DNA of 64,000 bases from Aerococcus loyolae (lineage in GTDB: Bacteria > Bacillota > Bacilli > Lactobacillales > Aerococcaceae). Below, one piece after another: positions 1 to 8,441 of this stretch. The stretch is taken from assembly GCF_002871915.2 (NCBI RefSeq), contig NZ_CP126958.1:372001-436000 (forward strand), given 5' to 3'. A program made the translations under genes and the position numbers. The notes beneath the pieces were generated by a model that was not told the DNA's origin, ran no database searches, and was given only the letters and a program-made list of their open reading frames with translations. How positions within the stretch are numbered: the first letter of the stretch is position 1; every line of letters starts with the position of its first letter.

Positions 1-597
1 ATAACCTCCTTTGTGAGTGTGCGGGTCAGCTAGGGCTTGGTCTTTGTTTTGCGCATCTTGCAAGGCTTGACGGCTCTTTTCTAGCTGACTTTCTAAATTC
101 TTTAATTGGTTTTGCAAATTGACATGTTTTTCATTAAGGGCCGCCATGGTATCCTCAAAGGTGTCAATGGTGGCATCCTTTTCACCAATTTCTTGATAAT
201 ATTGGTCTTCTTCTTCTAAGAAGTTTTGATAGTCATTGAGGTATTGTTCCACTTGACTTGCGGTTTCATTGAGAGATTGGCGCAAGCCTTCATCTTCCAC
301 TTTTTCACTGACTTGTTTTAAGGCAGTGAGCTCCTTGATGGCTTTTTGGGTGGCTTCTTCACGTAGTTTGAGATTCTTCCCTGTTTGACTATTTTTGTCT
401 CCTAAGCGACTCAATGAAGAGTCCTGGCTGATATCTGTTTCAAAGTGACTTTGCAGTTCAGATTCCTGAGCTTGAATCTGATTCAGTTGGCTAGTAATGG
501 TTTCAATATTTTCTAGGGCCGACTGTTCAGCAGGCTGTTTGCCACAGGCGACCAGAGCAAAGACCATGACTAGCAATAGTCCCAATTTCTTTACCAT
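1..597 (-). CDS. YkyA-family cell-wall-binding lipoprotein (3' part missing)
   Basis: This is the first 199 codons of a gene that runs off the left edge of the window. The product starts with a lipoprotein signal (MVKKLGLLLVMVFALVAC-GK), with the lipobox Cys at residue 18. What follows is almost entirely charged, glutamine-rich helix with coiled-coil character (about residues 25-175). This architecture matches the YkyA family of putative cell-wall-binding lipoproteins, whose exact role is not known. The ATG at 597 is preceded by AGG 9 nt upstream. An in-frame ATG 9 nt further upstream has no room for a ribosome binding site. A possible extended -10 (TGTTATACT on the minus strand, near 639-646) lies upstream. 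Confidence 0.8.
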   Translation of the reverse strand, partial: MVKKLGLLLVMVFALVACGKQPAEQSALENIETITSQLNQIQAQESELQSHFETDISQDSSLSRLGDKNSQTGKNLKLREEATQKAIKELTALKQVSEKVEDEGLRQSLNETASQVEQYLNDYQNFLEEEDQYYQEIGEKDATIDTFEDTMAALNEKHVNLQNQLKNLESQLEKSRQALQDAQNKDQALADPHTHKGGY

Positions 598-859
598 ATT
601 TCTCATCCTTTTCTTATAAATAAAATAAAACTGTTTTCAGTATAACAAAAAAAGAAAGGCTTTCCTACTCATCTTCATTTTGCTTTTTACAGCGAGTTTT
701 AGCTCAGTTTGCTCTTAGTGAGCGCTTCATAGTCTTCGAGTAAATTCAAAAAGAAAGCTTAACATTTTGATAACATTGCCCCAGGCTATCGCCCTTGACC
801 GCGCTTTGATTGTATAATAATAGGTAAGTTTAAGGGCTAAAAGAAAGAGGTTAGCATCC
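598..859. other. Divergent intergenic region with promoters
   Basis: This 262-base spacer lies between two divergent genes. For the right-hand gene a TATAAT hexamer is at 813-818, but the only good -35 (TTGACC, 795-800) is 12 nt away, too close to pair with it. No RNA structure or ORF of note was seen. Confidence 0.4.
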
Positions 860-1825
860 ATGTCAAGAAAGAAACGTTTATTAGCTTATGCAGCAACGGT
901 GGTTGCCAGTTTAGCGGGCTATGCTTATCATGCCCTTTACCAAGAAGATCGGAGCGTAAAGAGTCGGCTCTTAGAGGACTTCTACCGGCTGAAAGACCGG
1001 TTAAAAAATGCCGATGAGGCTGATTACCGCCAATTCCTAGAAGACCAGTTGAAGACTGCTCGGCAGGGAGATTTAAGCTATCCCAAGAAACATGGCATGA
1101 ACATCTCTCTCTCAAGCTATCAAAATGGCCAAGCCTATGTGCTCAGCCCAGAAAACTACCGGTCAGATAAGCTAGTGGTTTATTTCCATGGGGGTCATCG
1201 GATTGAAGCAATTCCGCCTAAGGAGTGGCGGTTTTTGGAAAAATTTGCTGAAGACAATCGGTTGCGCCTATTAATCCCCTATATTGAGCCCCTTTCCTAC
1301 GCTTATTTTGATGAAGAAGTCGACCGTTTAGAGGCCTTACTGGATGAAATTAGTCTGGACTATACCGATGAAGACCTCTATTTAATGGCTTCAGATACTG
1401 GGGCCCTATTTGCCTTACCCATTGCAAGAGATAGCAGTAGTGATCTTATCCTTGAAGGCTTGATATTACTTTCGCCTTGGGTAACGACGAAACATAGCAT
1501 CACTAGCAGTCAAGACGAGGACCAAAAAGATTACTTGACGACCTTTTCTGATTACCAAGCCATTGCTAGTTTATGGCAAGCGAGTGAGGGACGGATTATT
1601 GCCCTAGACGCTGAACGGGCAGGGACCTTACCAAAGGTCCATCTCTTTATGGGTAAGAAAGATGTCCAATATTTAGAAGTCTTAGCCTTTTACCGGAAAT
1701 TAAAGCAAAAGGGCCTGGCAGTCGATTTTTATGCCTTTGATTATTTGACCCACAACTTTCATTTCTTGGCTATTCCTGAGCAGGATGAAGTCATCGATTT
1801 AATTGGAAAAGTGATCTTGCCTTAA
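860..1825 (+). CDS. Alpha/beta-hydrolase-fold protein with Asp at the nucleophile elbow
   Basis: The 321 aa product has an N-terminal hydrophobic stretch (residues 7-25), probably a membrane anchor, then an alpha/beta hydrolase domain of the esterase/lipase type. Visible landmarks are the oxyanion-loop motif HGG (110-112), the third-acid position in MGKKD (Asp268) and the catalytic-His region THNFH (His298 or His301). The elbow that should read GxSxG reads ASDTG (177-181). This places Asp179, not Ser, at the nucleophile position, with Ser178 one residue earlier. It could be a pseudo-enzyme or one using Asp, as haloalkane dehalogenases do. The substrate is unknown. The ATG follows AAAGAGG at a normal distance. 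The gene appears to be monocistronic. Confidence 0.75.
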   Translation: MSRKKRLLAYAATVVASLAGYAYHALYQEDRSVKSRLLEDFYRLKDRLKNADEADYRQFLEDQLKTARQGDLSYPKKHGMNISLSSYQNGQAYVLSPENYRSDKLVVYFHGGHRIEAIPPKEWRFLEKFAEDNRLRLLIPYIEPLSYAYFDEEVDRLEALLDEISLDYTDEDLYLMASDTGALFALPIARDSSSDLILEGLILLSPWVTTKHSITSSQDEDQKDYLTTFSDYQAIASLWQASEGRIIALDAERAGTLPKVHLFMGKKDVQYLEVLAFYRKLKQKGLAVDFYAFDYLTHNFHFLAIPEQDEVIDLIGKVILP

Positions 1826-1896
1826 TACTTTTTTATAGTTATCTATTGGCTTTCTTGTTATAATAGTCAATAAAGATCAGAAAGGAAGATGTAAAA

Positions 1897-2604
1897 GTGT
1901 TTGGATTTCCTTTATTCTACATGTTTGATCCTACCATTATCTTATTAATCATTGGTGCCATTATTGCCGGGATTGCCTCTTGGAATGTCAATCGGACTTT
2001 TGATAAATATAGTCGCTATACCAACCGCCGGGGCTTAACTGCTGACCAGGTGGCCCGGATGATGCTTGATCATAACCGGATTGGCCATGTGGGTGTGAGT
2101 ACGGTGCGAGGGAAATTGACCGACTACTACGCTCCTCGTGACGAGACCCTTTATCTCTCGGACCAAGTGTCCCAAGAAAGCTCGATTTCAGCCATTGGTG
2201 TTGCTGCCCATGAGTGTGGCCATGCCTTACAAGATGCTGATAACTATGCCTTTATGCGGATCCGGGAAAAAATCGTTCCCGTGGTTAACTTCGGGTCCAG
2301 TCTGTCTATGCCTATTCTATTACTTGGGGTACTTTTTGGAATGAACCAAACCCTGATTAATATTGGGATTGCTCTGTTTTCTTTGGCCTTAGTATTTCAA
2401 TTGGTGACTTTACCGGTTGAATTTGATGCTTCTAGACGGGCCATTCGTTGTCTCGACGAAATGAATATTCTGAGCCAAGAAGAATTACCCTATGCAAAGT
2501 CTACTTTAAGAGCAGCTGCCTTGACTTATGTGGCGGGGACAGTGTCTACCTTACTCTCTCTCTTGCGGATTATTATTCTTTTCGGTGGCAACCGGCGGGA
2601 TTAA
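1897..2604 (+). CDS. YugP-family neutral zinc metallopeptidase (membrane)
   Basis: The 235 aa product matches the YugP family of membrane zinc peptidases (Pfam Zn_peptidase_2). An N-terminal transmembrane segment (about 12-29) is followed by a conserved stretch with ADQVARMML and YYAPRDETLYLS. The zinc-binding and catalytic motif HECGH is at 105-109. Further hydrophobic segments are at about 127-147, 149-170 and the C terminus. Length is normal for the family. The start is GTG at 1897, preceded by AAAGGAAG (1881-1888). The physiological substrate is not established for this family. Confidence 0.88.
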   Translation: MFGFPLFYMFDPTIILLIIGAIIAGIASWNVNRTFDKYSRYTNRRGLTADQVARMMLDHNRIGHVGVSTVRGKLTDYYAPRDETLYLSDQVSQESSISAIGVAAHECGHALQDADNYAFMRIREKIVPVVNFGSSLSMPILLLGVLFGMNQTLINIGIALFSLALVFQLVTLPVEFDASRRAIRCLDEMNILSQEELPYAKSTLRAAALTYVAGTVSTLLSLLRIIILFGGNRRD

Positions 2605-2903
2605 GCTTTTAATATAATAATTTTTACTAAATAGTGTTGGAGAGCATTCGTTTTGCATTTGAATTTGGCGTTTAATAGCCATGGCATCGGTTCGGGCCAA
2701 GGTCCCTCACCTAGCGAGACTCAAATGCCTCGTACGGCTAACGCCTACGATGCATAATTCGCTTCGCTTGCTTTTTCATGGCTAACGCTAAAATTCAAAG
2801 CGCCACTGCTGCTCAAAGCTATTCACCTAAAATTTTTGCCTAATATCTAGTTATTGGTATTAATAAATAAAAAGTAATTGTACTTTTCTAGAGTTGATTA
2901 GTA
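2605..2903. other. Gene-free spacer between yugP-like gene and glnA terminator
   Basis: This 299-base spacer separates two convergent genes. It holds a large imperfect inverted repeat at 2661-2796, listed separately. No ORF, RNA gene or promoter of convincing quality was seen in the rest. Confidence 0.5.
2661..2796. repeat. Long imperfect inverted repeat (136 bp)
   Basis: The left arm (2661-2684: GAATTTGGCG, then TTTAATAGCCATGG) pairs with the right arm (2778-2796: CATGGCTAACGCTAAAATTC) with a few bulges. The loop holds smaller repeats such as GGCTAACGCC and TTCGCTTCGCTTGC. It lies between convergent genes and codes for nothing. It is probably a dispersed non-autonomous element or a relic of one; only the single copy is visible here. 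Confidence 0.5.
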
Positions 2904-2945
2904 TAAAAAAAGCGTGACCATTTTGTGGCCACGCTTTCTTTTTGA
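2904..2945 (-). terminator. Intrinsic terminator of glnA
   Basis: Stem AGCGTGACCA / TGGCCACGCT (2911-2935) with loop TTTTG is followed on the minus strand by seven T residues. The + strand side also has a T-rich tail, so it may work in both directions. Confidence 0.85.
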
Positions 2946-2955
2946 AAACTATTTA

Positions 2956-4293
2956 TTAGTAAGCTTTTAAGTAACGTTCAACTTCCCATTGGGTGACTTG
3001 GGTTTCGTATTCATCGTGTTCGATGGTTTTTGCTGTAATGAAGTTATTGGATAGGTGACTACCCAGAGCATCGAGCACCACTTGATCTTCTTTGAGGAAG
3101 TTAACTGCTTCTTTTAAGTTAGAAGGCAGTTGTTCAATATGAGATTCCCGTAACTCTTTTGAAGTCATGTTGTAAATGTTTCGGTCAATGGGTTCAGGAA
3201 CAGGAAGTTTGTTTTCAATCCCGTCTAGACCGGCATAGATGCAAGCTGCCATAACGAGGTAGGGGTTAGCAGAAGGGTCTACTGACCGTAATTCAATCCG
3301 AGTCGAATTGCCGCGGGCTGCAGGAATTCTAACTAATGGTGACCGGTTTTGAGCGGACCAGGCGATATAGACTGGGGCTTCATAACCAGGAGTTAGGCGT
3401 TTGTAGGAGTTAACGATTGGGTTACCCAGAGCAGTGATGGCTTTGGCGTGTTTTAAGATCCCAGCCACAAATAGGTGGGCGGTTTCGGAAAGGCCGTCAG
3501 CACTATTTTCATCATAGAAGGTATTACCATTGTCATCAAAGAGGGACATGTTGCAGTGCATCCCTGAACCGGCGATACCGTAAACGGGCTTTGGCATGAA
3601 GGTAGCATAGAGATTATGCTTGCGGGCGATTGACTTAACAATCAATTTGAAAATTTGGACCTTGTCACAAGCATCTACCACATCAGAATACTTAAAGTCA
3701 ATTTCATGTTGGCCAGGGGCACATTCATGGTGGCTGGCTTCCACTTCAAAGCCCATTTCTTCTAAGGTAAGGACGATATCGCGACGGCAATTTTCACCGA
3801 GGTCAACGGGAGCCAGGTCGAAGTAACCACCATGGTCATTGACTTCAGTCGTTGGTTCGTCACTGTCATTTAATTTAAATAGGAAGAATTCTGCTTCTAA
3901 ACCGAGGTTGAATTCCTTAAAGCCATCATCATTTAAACGTTTGACACAGCGTTTCAGATTACCTCGAGGGTCACCGATAAAGGGCGTGCCGTCTGTGGAA
4001 TAAATATCACAGAGCAGTAAACCGATTTTCTTGTTGTCACCAGCGGTCCAAGGGAAGATTAACCAAGTATTTAAATCGGGAATTAAATACATGTCGGATT
4101 CCTCGATACGAACAAAACCGTCGATGGAAGAACCGTCAAACATCAGTTTATTATCCAAAACCTTATCCAATTGGCTAATCGGCACTTCGACATTTTTTAG
4201 GGTGCCGTTGACATCACTAAAGACGAGGCGGAGAAAGTGGACATTTTCTTTTTTGATATCGGAACGGATTTGCTCTTCGCTAATTTGTTTCAT
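2956..4293 (-). CDS. glnA: Glutamine synthetase, type I (alpha)
   Basis: The 445 aa product converts glutamate, ammonia and ATP to glutamine in the cytosol. It carries the GSI signatures FDGSS (near 52-56), EAEFFLF, the [12 protein letters not shown] metal region, [10 protein letters not shown] and the glutamate-flap segment [10 protein letters not shown]. The length is that of GSI-alpha, without the GSI-beta insertion or an adenylylation loop. The C terminus ([11 protein letters not shown]) resembles the tail that in Bacillus takes part in feedback-inhibited GlnA-GlnR contact. glnR is not adjacent, although a perfect GlnR site covers the promoter (see 4341-4357). The gene is monocistronic and ends in a strong terminator. 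Confidence 0.96.
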   Translation of the reverse strand: MKQISEEQIRSDIKKENVHFLRLVFSDVNGTLKNVEVPISQLDKVLDNKLMFDGSSIDGFVRIEESDMYLIPDLNTWLIFPWTAGDNKKIGLLLCDIYSTDGTPFIGDPRGNLKRCVKRLNDDGFKEFNLGLEAEFFLFKLNDSDEPTTEVNDHGGYFDLAPVDLGENCRRDIVLTLEEMGFEVEASHHECAPGQHEIDFKYSDVVDACDKVQIFKLIVKSIARKHNLYATFMPKPVYGIAGSGMHCNMSLFDDNGNTFYDENSADGLSETAHLFVAGILKHAKAITALGNPIVNSYKRLTPGYEAPVYIAWSAQNRSPLVRIPAARGNSTRIELRSVDPSANPYLVMAACIYAGLDGIENKLPVPEPIDRNIYNMTSKELRESHIEQLPSNLKEAVNFLKEDQVVLDALGSHLSNNFITAKTIEHDEYETQVTQWEVERYLKAY

Positions 4294-4340
4294 CTTTTTA
4301 TAACTCCAATCTTCTTAACAGCTTAGTTAATCGATTTCTA

Positions 4341-4357
4341 TGTAAGAAAATATAACA
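4341..4357 (-). promoter_or_regulatory. GlnR operator of glnA
   Basis: The sequence TGTAAGAAAATATAACA fits the GlnR/TnrA consensus TGTNA-N7-TNACA at every defined position. It overlaps the -10 element of the glnA promoter, which suits repression when nitrogen is plentiful. Confidence 0.88.
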
Positions 4358-4377
4358 CATGTAAAATAAGATCACAA
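4349..4377 (-). promoter_or_regulatory. glnA promoter
   Basis: Read on the minus strand: -35 TTGTGA (4377-4372), 17-bp spacer, -10 TATATT (4354-4349). The GlnR box covers the -10. Confidence 0.75.
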
Positions 4378-4607
4378 GAAAAATTTATTCATAATTTCTA
4401 AAGTTTTTCTTATGTCAGGGACACCATCTAGCTATGGTATTATTAATAAGTAAAAATAATTAAAAAAGCTAATGCCTTTCCCTGGTGTTTTGGTTAAAAT
4501 AAGGAAAACATGCTTGATAGGATTGCAAGTGATTTACCTGACCTCTAACGAGCTTGGGAGTAATGTTTGATTATTTAACCAATAAAAAGAAAAGAGTGAG
4601 CGTTGAA

Positions 4608-5234
4608 ATGGAACTAGAATCATTAATTAAAGCAGTGGCTTCCAAGGCGCCGGCCCCAGGTGGGGGGGCGGTTTCCTGTGTCACTGGTAGTTTTGCGTGT
4701 GCTTTGGCAAGTATGGCGGCTAAGGTGACTTTGGACCGGACTGACTTTTCAAAGGATGCTAACACAGCAGCTAATTTATCTGACCTAGCCCACCAAATGG
4801 ACCGGGACAGCGACAGCTTCCTACATTTTGCCCGCGAAGACGAAAAGGTCTCTGCCCGGCTCTTTGCGGCTTACAAGCAAAAGGCAAATAGTGAGGATGA
4901 AAAACAAGCCCGCAGCGAACAAATTCAAGTGACCTTGATCCAAGCCACTCACTTACCCCTACAAGTCATCGCCTTAGTGGTTGACGATCTAGCTCTACTA
5001 GAAAATATTGCTCGCCTCGTTAAGCCAAGCATCTTAGCTGACGTTGAGGTGGCAAGGGACCACTTGTTGACCGCCTTTAGGGGCTCTAACCATAATGTCG
5101 AAAACAATTTGGCCTTAATTAAAGACCAGGCCAGCGCCCAATTTTTAGCTAAAAAACAAAGTGCTCTCTTAGACCGGATTGAAAAGCTGGACCAAGCCCT
5201 ACTTAAAGAAATTGAAAAACGTAAGGGACAATAA
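4608..5234 (+). CDS. Cyclodeaminase/cyclohydrolase family protein (FTCD_C)
   Basis: The product matches the C-terminal domain family of formimidoyltransferase-cyclodeaminase, found in bacteria as a stand-alone protein of about 200 aa. The hallmark APAPGGGAVS lies near the N terminus, followed by helices with ALASMAAKVT. Family members act as formiminotetrahydrofolate cyclodeaminase or methenyltetrahydrofolate cyclohydrolase; which applies here cannot be told. The start is uncertain. ATG 4608 has a GAGTGAG element 7 nt upstream and gives the usual family N terminus. In-frame starts at 4554 (TTG), 4563 (ATG) and 4596 (GTG) are also open. No other folate or histidine-degradation gene is nearby. 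Confidence 0.8.
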   Translation: MELESLIKAVASKAPAPGGGAVSCVTGSFACALASMAAKVTLDRTDFSKDANTAANLSDLAHQMDRDSDSFLHFAREDEKVSARLFAAYKQKANSEDEKQARSEQIQVTLIQATHLPLQVIALVVDDLALLENIARLVKPSILADVEVARDHLLTAFRGSNHNVENNLALIKDQASAQFLAKKQSALLDRIEKLDQALLKEIEKRKGQ

Positions 5235-5320
5235 GCCAGCTTGCTTGGCTAAATTTGGAGCTTGAGAGCCATTGCAAGTCTAGTGAAGTTTTAATGCTTG
5301 AACAAATTGCAAAAAAGAGT

Positions 5321-5349
5321 TTGCAAATAGAGAAAAAGTAGTGTACTAT
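5321..5349 (+). promoter_or_regulatory. Promoter of the mgtA leader
   Basis: -35 TTGCAA (5321-5326), 17-bp spacer, -10 TACTAT (5344-5349) preceded by TG. It lies about 25 bases before the M-box. Confidence 0.65.
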
Positions 5350-5369
5350 ACTATGTGGAAAATTTGAAT

Positions 5370-5490
5370 ACCGAAGTGTTAGGCAGAGGCTCCTGTATAA
5401 ACATAAGCTATCGCCCAAAAATGTCGAGAGACGCCAATGGGTAAAACAGAGATTGTCGAAATAAGGCTTTCTCCAGGTAGCTAAGAAATT
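5370..5490 (+). ncRNA. M-box (ykoK) magnesium riboswitch
   Basis: The leader contains the conserved M-box blocks in the right order: GTTAGGCAGAGGCTCCTGTA (5378-5397), then GCCCAAAAATGTC (5413-5425), GACGCCAATGGGT (5430-5442) and GTCGAAATAAGGC (5455-5467). These match the Mg2+-sensing ykoK RNA known from Bacillus mgtE. Position ahead of a Mg2+ ATPase gene and a downstream terminator stem at 5558-5585 fit control by premature termination when Mg2+ is sufficient. Boundaries are approximate. Confidence 0.92.
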
Positions 5491-5557
5491 TTTCTTTACG
5501 TTATACAGTGCTAAAACTCAGACGAAGCAACTCAATCAACTGAGCTTATTAATAATG

Positions 5558-5590
5558 GAGTCTCTACTTTCTTGGGTAGGGGCTCTTTTT
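5558..5590 (+). terminator. Riboswitch-controlled terminator before mgtA
   Basis: Stem GAGTCTCTAC / GTAGGGGCTC (with G-U pairs), loop TTTCTTGG, followed by TTTTTATTTT. It is the expected expression platform of the M-box. Confidence 0.82.
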
Positions 5591-5607
5591 ATTTTGCCAA
5601 GGAAAAG

Positions 5608-5721
5608 ATGGAGGTGATGGCTATGGAGGAAGAGCAAGAACAGATAGCGGAAAGTCGACAGCAAGGGAGTTTATTGCTTAAGCTCTTGAGGCCATTACCA
5701 GGGTCTCTGATTAAGCTTTAG
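5608..5721 (+). CDS. 37-codon ORF in the mgtA leader, acidic at its N terminus
   Basis: ATG 5608 follows AAGGAAAAG and opens a 37-codon frame ending in TAG (5719-5721), 24 bases before mgtA and in the same frame. The peptide begins MEVMAMEEEQEQ and ends in a basic, hydrophobic stretch LLLKLLRPLPGSLIKL. Two readings are possible. One is a regulatory leader peptide; acidic or proline-rich nascent chains that destabilise ribosomes at low Mg2+ control mgtA-type genes in enterobacteria. The other is a former N-terminal extension of MgtA cut off by an in-frame stop, since the tail resembles the amphipathic start of long MgtA proteins (LIRHLPSRL in E. coli). Translation is unproven. Confidence 0.45.
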   Translation: MEVMAMEEEQEQIAESRQQGSLLLKLLRPLPGSLIKL

Positions 5722-5745
5722 GCTCCCACAGGAAGGAGCATAACG

Positions 5746-8388
5746 ATGAAAAAATTTGAAAACCAAAGCCGCTACCGGCAATTTGCTGCTTATTCAATAA
5801 GCGAGCTTTTTAACTACTATAACATTGATCAAAACGGCCTCAGCGATGACCAAGTCCAAGCCTTGCGAGAGGAATACGGGGAAAATGTGATCGATTATGG
5901 GGATAAAGCTTCCTTAATGGAAGAACTTGTCCAAGCCTATCTCACCCCCTTTACCTTAATTTTAATTGGCCTGGCTATCATTTCATTCTTTACTGACTAT
6001 GTCTTTGCAGCGGCGGATAGTCGCGATTGCATTAGTTCAGTGATTATTCTGGTCCTGGTCTTTATTTCTGGGACCGTATCCTTTATCCAATCCAAGCAAT
6101 CCAATGATGCGGCAGAACACTTGAAGGAAATGGTTAAAGTGACTGCCAATGTCAAACGCGCGGGCGATTTCAACGAAATTCCGACCGAGGAGATTGTTTG
6201 CGGGGACTTGGTTAAATTATCAGCAGGGGACCTTATTCCTGCTGATCTACGGATCATTGAAAGTAAGGACCTCTTTGTTTCCCAAGCGGCCATGACTGGG
6301 GAATCCTATCCGGTAGAAAAAATGGCCCAAGCCACTGACCATGCTGAGACCGTGGTCGATGAGACCAACCTGGCCTTTATGGGCTCGAATGTCATTAGCG
6401 GTAGTGCCGTTGGGCTAGTGATTGCTGTCGGGGAGGACACGCTCTTTGGTGATATTGCTAAAACCGTGACCACTGAAGAAGAAGTCACCAACTTTGATAT
6501 CGGCATTAGTAAAATTTCCACCCTGCTCATGCGCTTTATGGGAGTGATGGTACCGGTTGTCTTTCTGATTAATGGTATCCATATGAAGAATTGGCTGGAT
6601 GCTTTGATCTTTGCGATTTCGGTTGCGGTCGGCTTGACTCCGGAGATGTTGCCGATGATCGTGACCACTAACCTGGTCAAGGGATCACAAACCATGGCCA
6701 AGGGTGGGACCATTGTGAAAAACTTAAATGCCATTCAAAGCTTTGGCGCTATGGATGTCTTATGTACCGATAAAACCGGAACCCTGACCCAAGATAAAAT
6801 TGTTTTAGAAATGCATTTGAACTGTGATGGCGATGAAGACAGTGGGGTACTCCGCCATGCCTACTTGAATTCTTACTACCAAACCGGTTTGAAGAACCTG
6901 ATGGACGTGGCCATTATTGAAGCCACCCACCGGGAACTGGACCTGGATCCTAGCTACTACCACAAGGTCGATGAAATTCCCTTTGATTTTGAGCGGCGGC
7001 GGATGAGTGTCGTTGTGGAAGATAAGGCGGGGAAACGGCAATTAATTACCAAAGGGGCGGTGGAAGAAATGCTAGCCATTTCCTCCCTAGTCCTCAAACA
7101 AGGCCAAGCCATTCCTTTAACGGATGACCTCCGGCAAGAAATCCGCCAACAAGTCAAAGATCTCAATGAAGACGGTCTAAGAGTCATCGGCATTGCTCAA
7201 AAAACCAACCCACCAGCAGTTGATGCCTTTAGCATTGAAGACGAGTCGGACATGCTCTTGATCGGCTACCTAGCCTTCCTTGACCCACCTAAGGAATCTA
7301 CCCAACCTGCTCTCAAGGCTTTGGCTGACCACCAAGTGGATGTCAAGGTCCTGACGGGTGACAATGAAGAGGTTACCCGGTCGGTTTGTCGTCAAGTAGG
7401 AATTTCGGCAGACAGTATTATTAATGGGATCGACCTGGAAGCCATGGACGAGGAGGCCTTAGCCCAAGCAGTGGAAGACTACCAAGTCTTCGTCAAAATT
7501 TCTCCTCAACAAAAGGCTCAAATCACCCAAATTCTCCAAGATAACGGCCATGTGGTTGGTTTTATGGGGGACGGGATTAACGATGCTGCTGCCTTAACGA
7601 CTTCTGATGTGGGCATTTCTGTTGATACTGCAGTCGATATTGCCAAGGAATCAGCCGATATCATCCTCTTAGAAAAAGATTTGATGATTTTGGAAAAAGG
7701 GGTTGTCTCTGGTCGGGAAATATTCGGGAACATTATGAAATATATTAATATTACGACTTCATCAAATTTTGGGAATACTTTTTCCATCTTGATGGCTTCC
7801 TTATTCTTACCTTTCTTGCCCATGATGCCGACCCAACTTTTAGTCTTGAACCTGATCTATGACATCGCCTGCATTTCCATTCCTTGGGACCGCATGGATG
7901 CCTCCTACTTGAAGGAACCTAAGAACTGGGACGCTTCGCATGTGAAGAATTTTATGATTTACTTTGGACCAATTTCTTCCATTTTTGATGTGCTTTCCTT
8001 TGTGGCGCTCTACCATTGGATTATTCCCCAAGTCCTAAACGGAACTTATTGGTCCTTGTCGACCGGTCAACAAGCTATCTTTGAAGCTCTCTTCCATTCA
8101 GGTTGGTTCGTGGTTTCCCTATGGTCACAAACCCTGGTTCTTCATATGCTAAGAACTGAAAAGTTGCCCTTTATTCAAAGCCGGCCATCTTTTATCTTTA
8201 CCACGATCACGACCATCGGGATTATCTTTGGTAGTCTATTGCCTCGGACCAAGTTAGGTTTCTATCTAGGTCTAGCTCCTTTACCCGGATCTTTCTGGCT
8301 CTTACTGGTGGCTATTGTGATTTCTTACTTGGTCTTAGTGACCTTGGTCAAACATTTCTATGTTAAACATTATGGCAAGTTGCTCTAA
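5746..8388 (+). CDS. mgtA: Magnesium-translocating P-type ATPase MgtA
   Basis: The 880 aa product is a P3B-type ATPase importing Mg2+ across the cytoplasmic membrane. Seen in order: the N-terminal cation-ATPase domain (about 10-80), the first membrane pair, the actuator loop with TGES, the phosphorylation motif DKTGT (Asp342), GDGINDA in the hinge, and six C-terminal membrane segments. The region NLIYDIACISIPWDRMD is characteristic of MgtA rather than Ca2+ pumps. Length is within the family range. Start ATG 5746 follows AGGAAGGAG. Expression is probably governed by the M-box at 5370-5490, and perhaps by the small ORF at 5608-5721. Confidence 0.95.
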   Translation: MKKFENQSRYRQFAAYSISELFNYYNIDQNGLSDDQVQALREEYGENVIDYGDKASLMEELVQAYLTPFTLILIGLAIISFFTDYVFAAADSRDCISSVIILVLVFISGTVSFIQSKQSNDAAEHLKEMVKVTANVKRAGDFNEIPTEEIVCGDLVKLSAGDLIPADLRIIESKDLFVSQAAMTGESYPVEKMAQATDHAETVVDETNLAFMGSNVISGSAVGLVIAVGEDTLFGDIAKTVTTEEEVTNFDIGISKISTLLMRFMGVMVPVVFLINGIHMKNWLDALIFAISVAVGLTPEMLPMIVTTNLVKGSQTMAKGGTIVKNLNAIQSFGAMDVLCTDKTGTLTQDKIVLEMHLNCDGDEDSGVLRHAYLNSYYQTGLKNLMDVAIIEATHRELDLDPSYYHKVDEIPFDFERRRMSVVVEDKAGKRQLITKGAVEEMLAISSLVLKQGQAIPLTDDLRQEIRQQVKDLNEDGLRVIGIAQKTNPPAVDAFSIEDESDMLLIGYLAFLDPPKESTQPALKALADHQVDVKVLTGDNEEVTRSVCRQVGISADSIINGIDLEAMDEEALAQAVEDYQVFVKISPQQKAQITQILQDNGHVVGFMGDGINDAAALTTSDVGISVDTAVDIAKESADIILLEKDLMILEKGVVSGREIFGNIMKYINITTSSNFGNTFSILMASLFLPFLPMMPTQLLVLNLIYDIACISIPWDRMDASYLKEPKNWDASHVKNFMIYFGPISSIFDVLSFVALYHWIIPQVLNGTYWSLSTGQQAIFEALFHSGWFVVSLWSQTLVLHMLRTEKLPFIQSRPSFIFTTITTIGIIFGSLLPRTKLGFYLGLAPLPGSFWLLLVAIVISYLVLVTLVKHFYVKHYGKLL

Positions 8389-8406
8389 GTTTACCAGGAC
8401 TTGGAT

Positions 8407-8435
8407 TTGACAATTCGGGCGAAATTACCTATACT
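8407..8435 (+). promoter_or_regulatory. tyrS T-box promoter
   Basis: Consensus -35 TTGACA (8407-8412), 17-bp spacer, -10 TATACT (8430-8435). Transcription would start near 8442, just before the T-box. Confidence 0.88.
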
Positions 8436-8441
8436 GATGAG

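Noticed and set aside
795..818. TTGACC...TATAAT as a standard promoter
   Set aside because: The hexamers are only 12 bp apart, too close for sigma-A recognition; the -10 may work with another upstream element.
3453..3826. Open frames on both strands inside glnA
   Set aside because: They lie wholly within a well-conserved gene, lack ribosome binding sites and resemble no protein.
6306..6734. 142-codon antisense frame within mgtA
   Set aside because: It is a shadow of the coding strand's codon bias; mgtA is unmistakable here.
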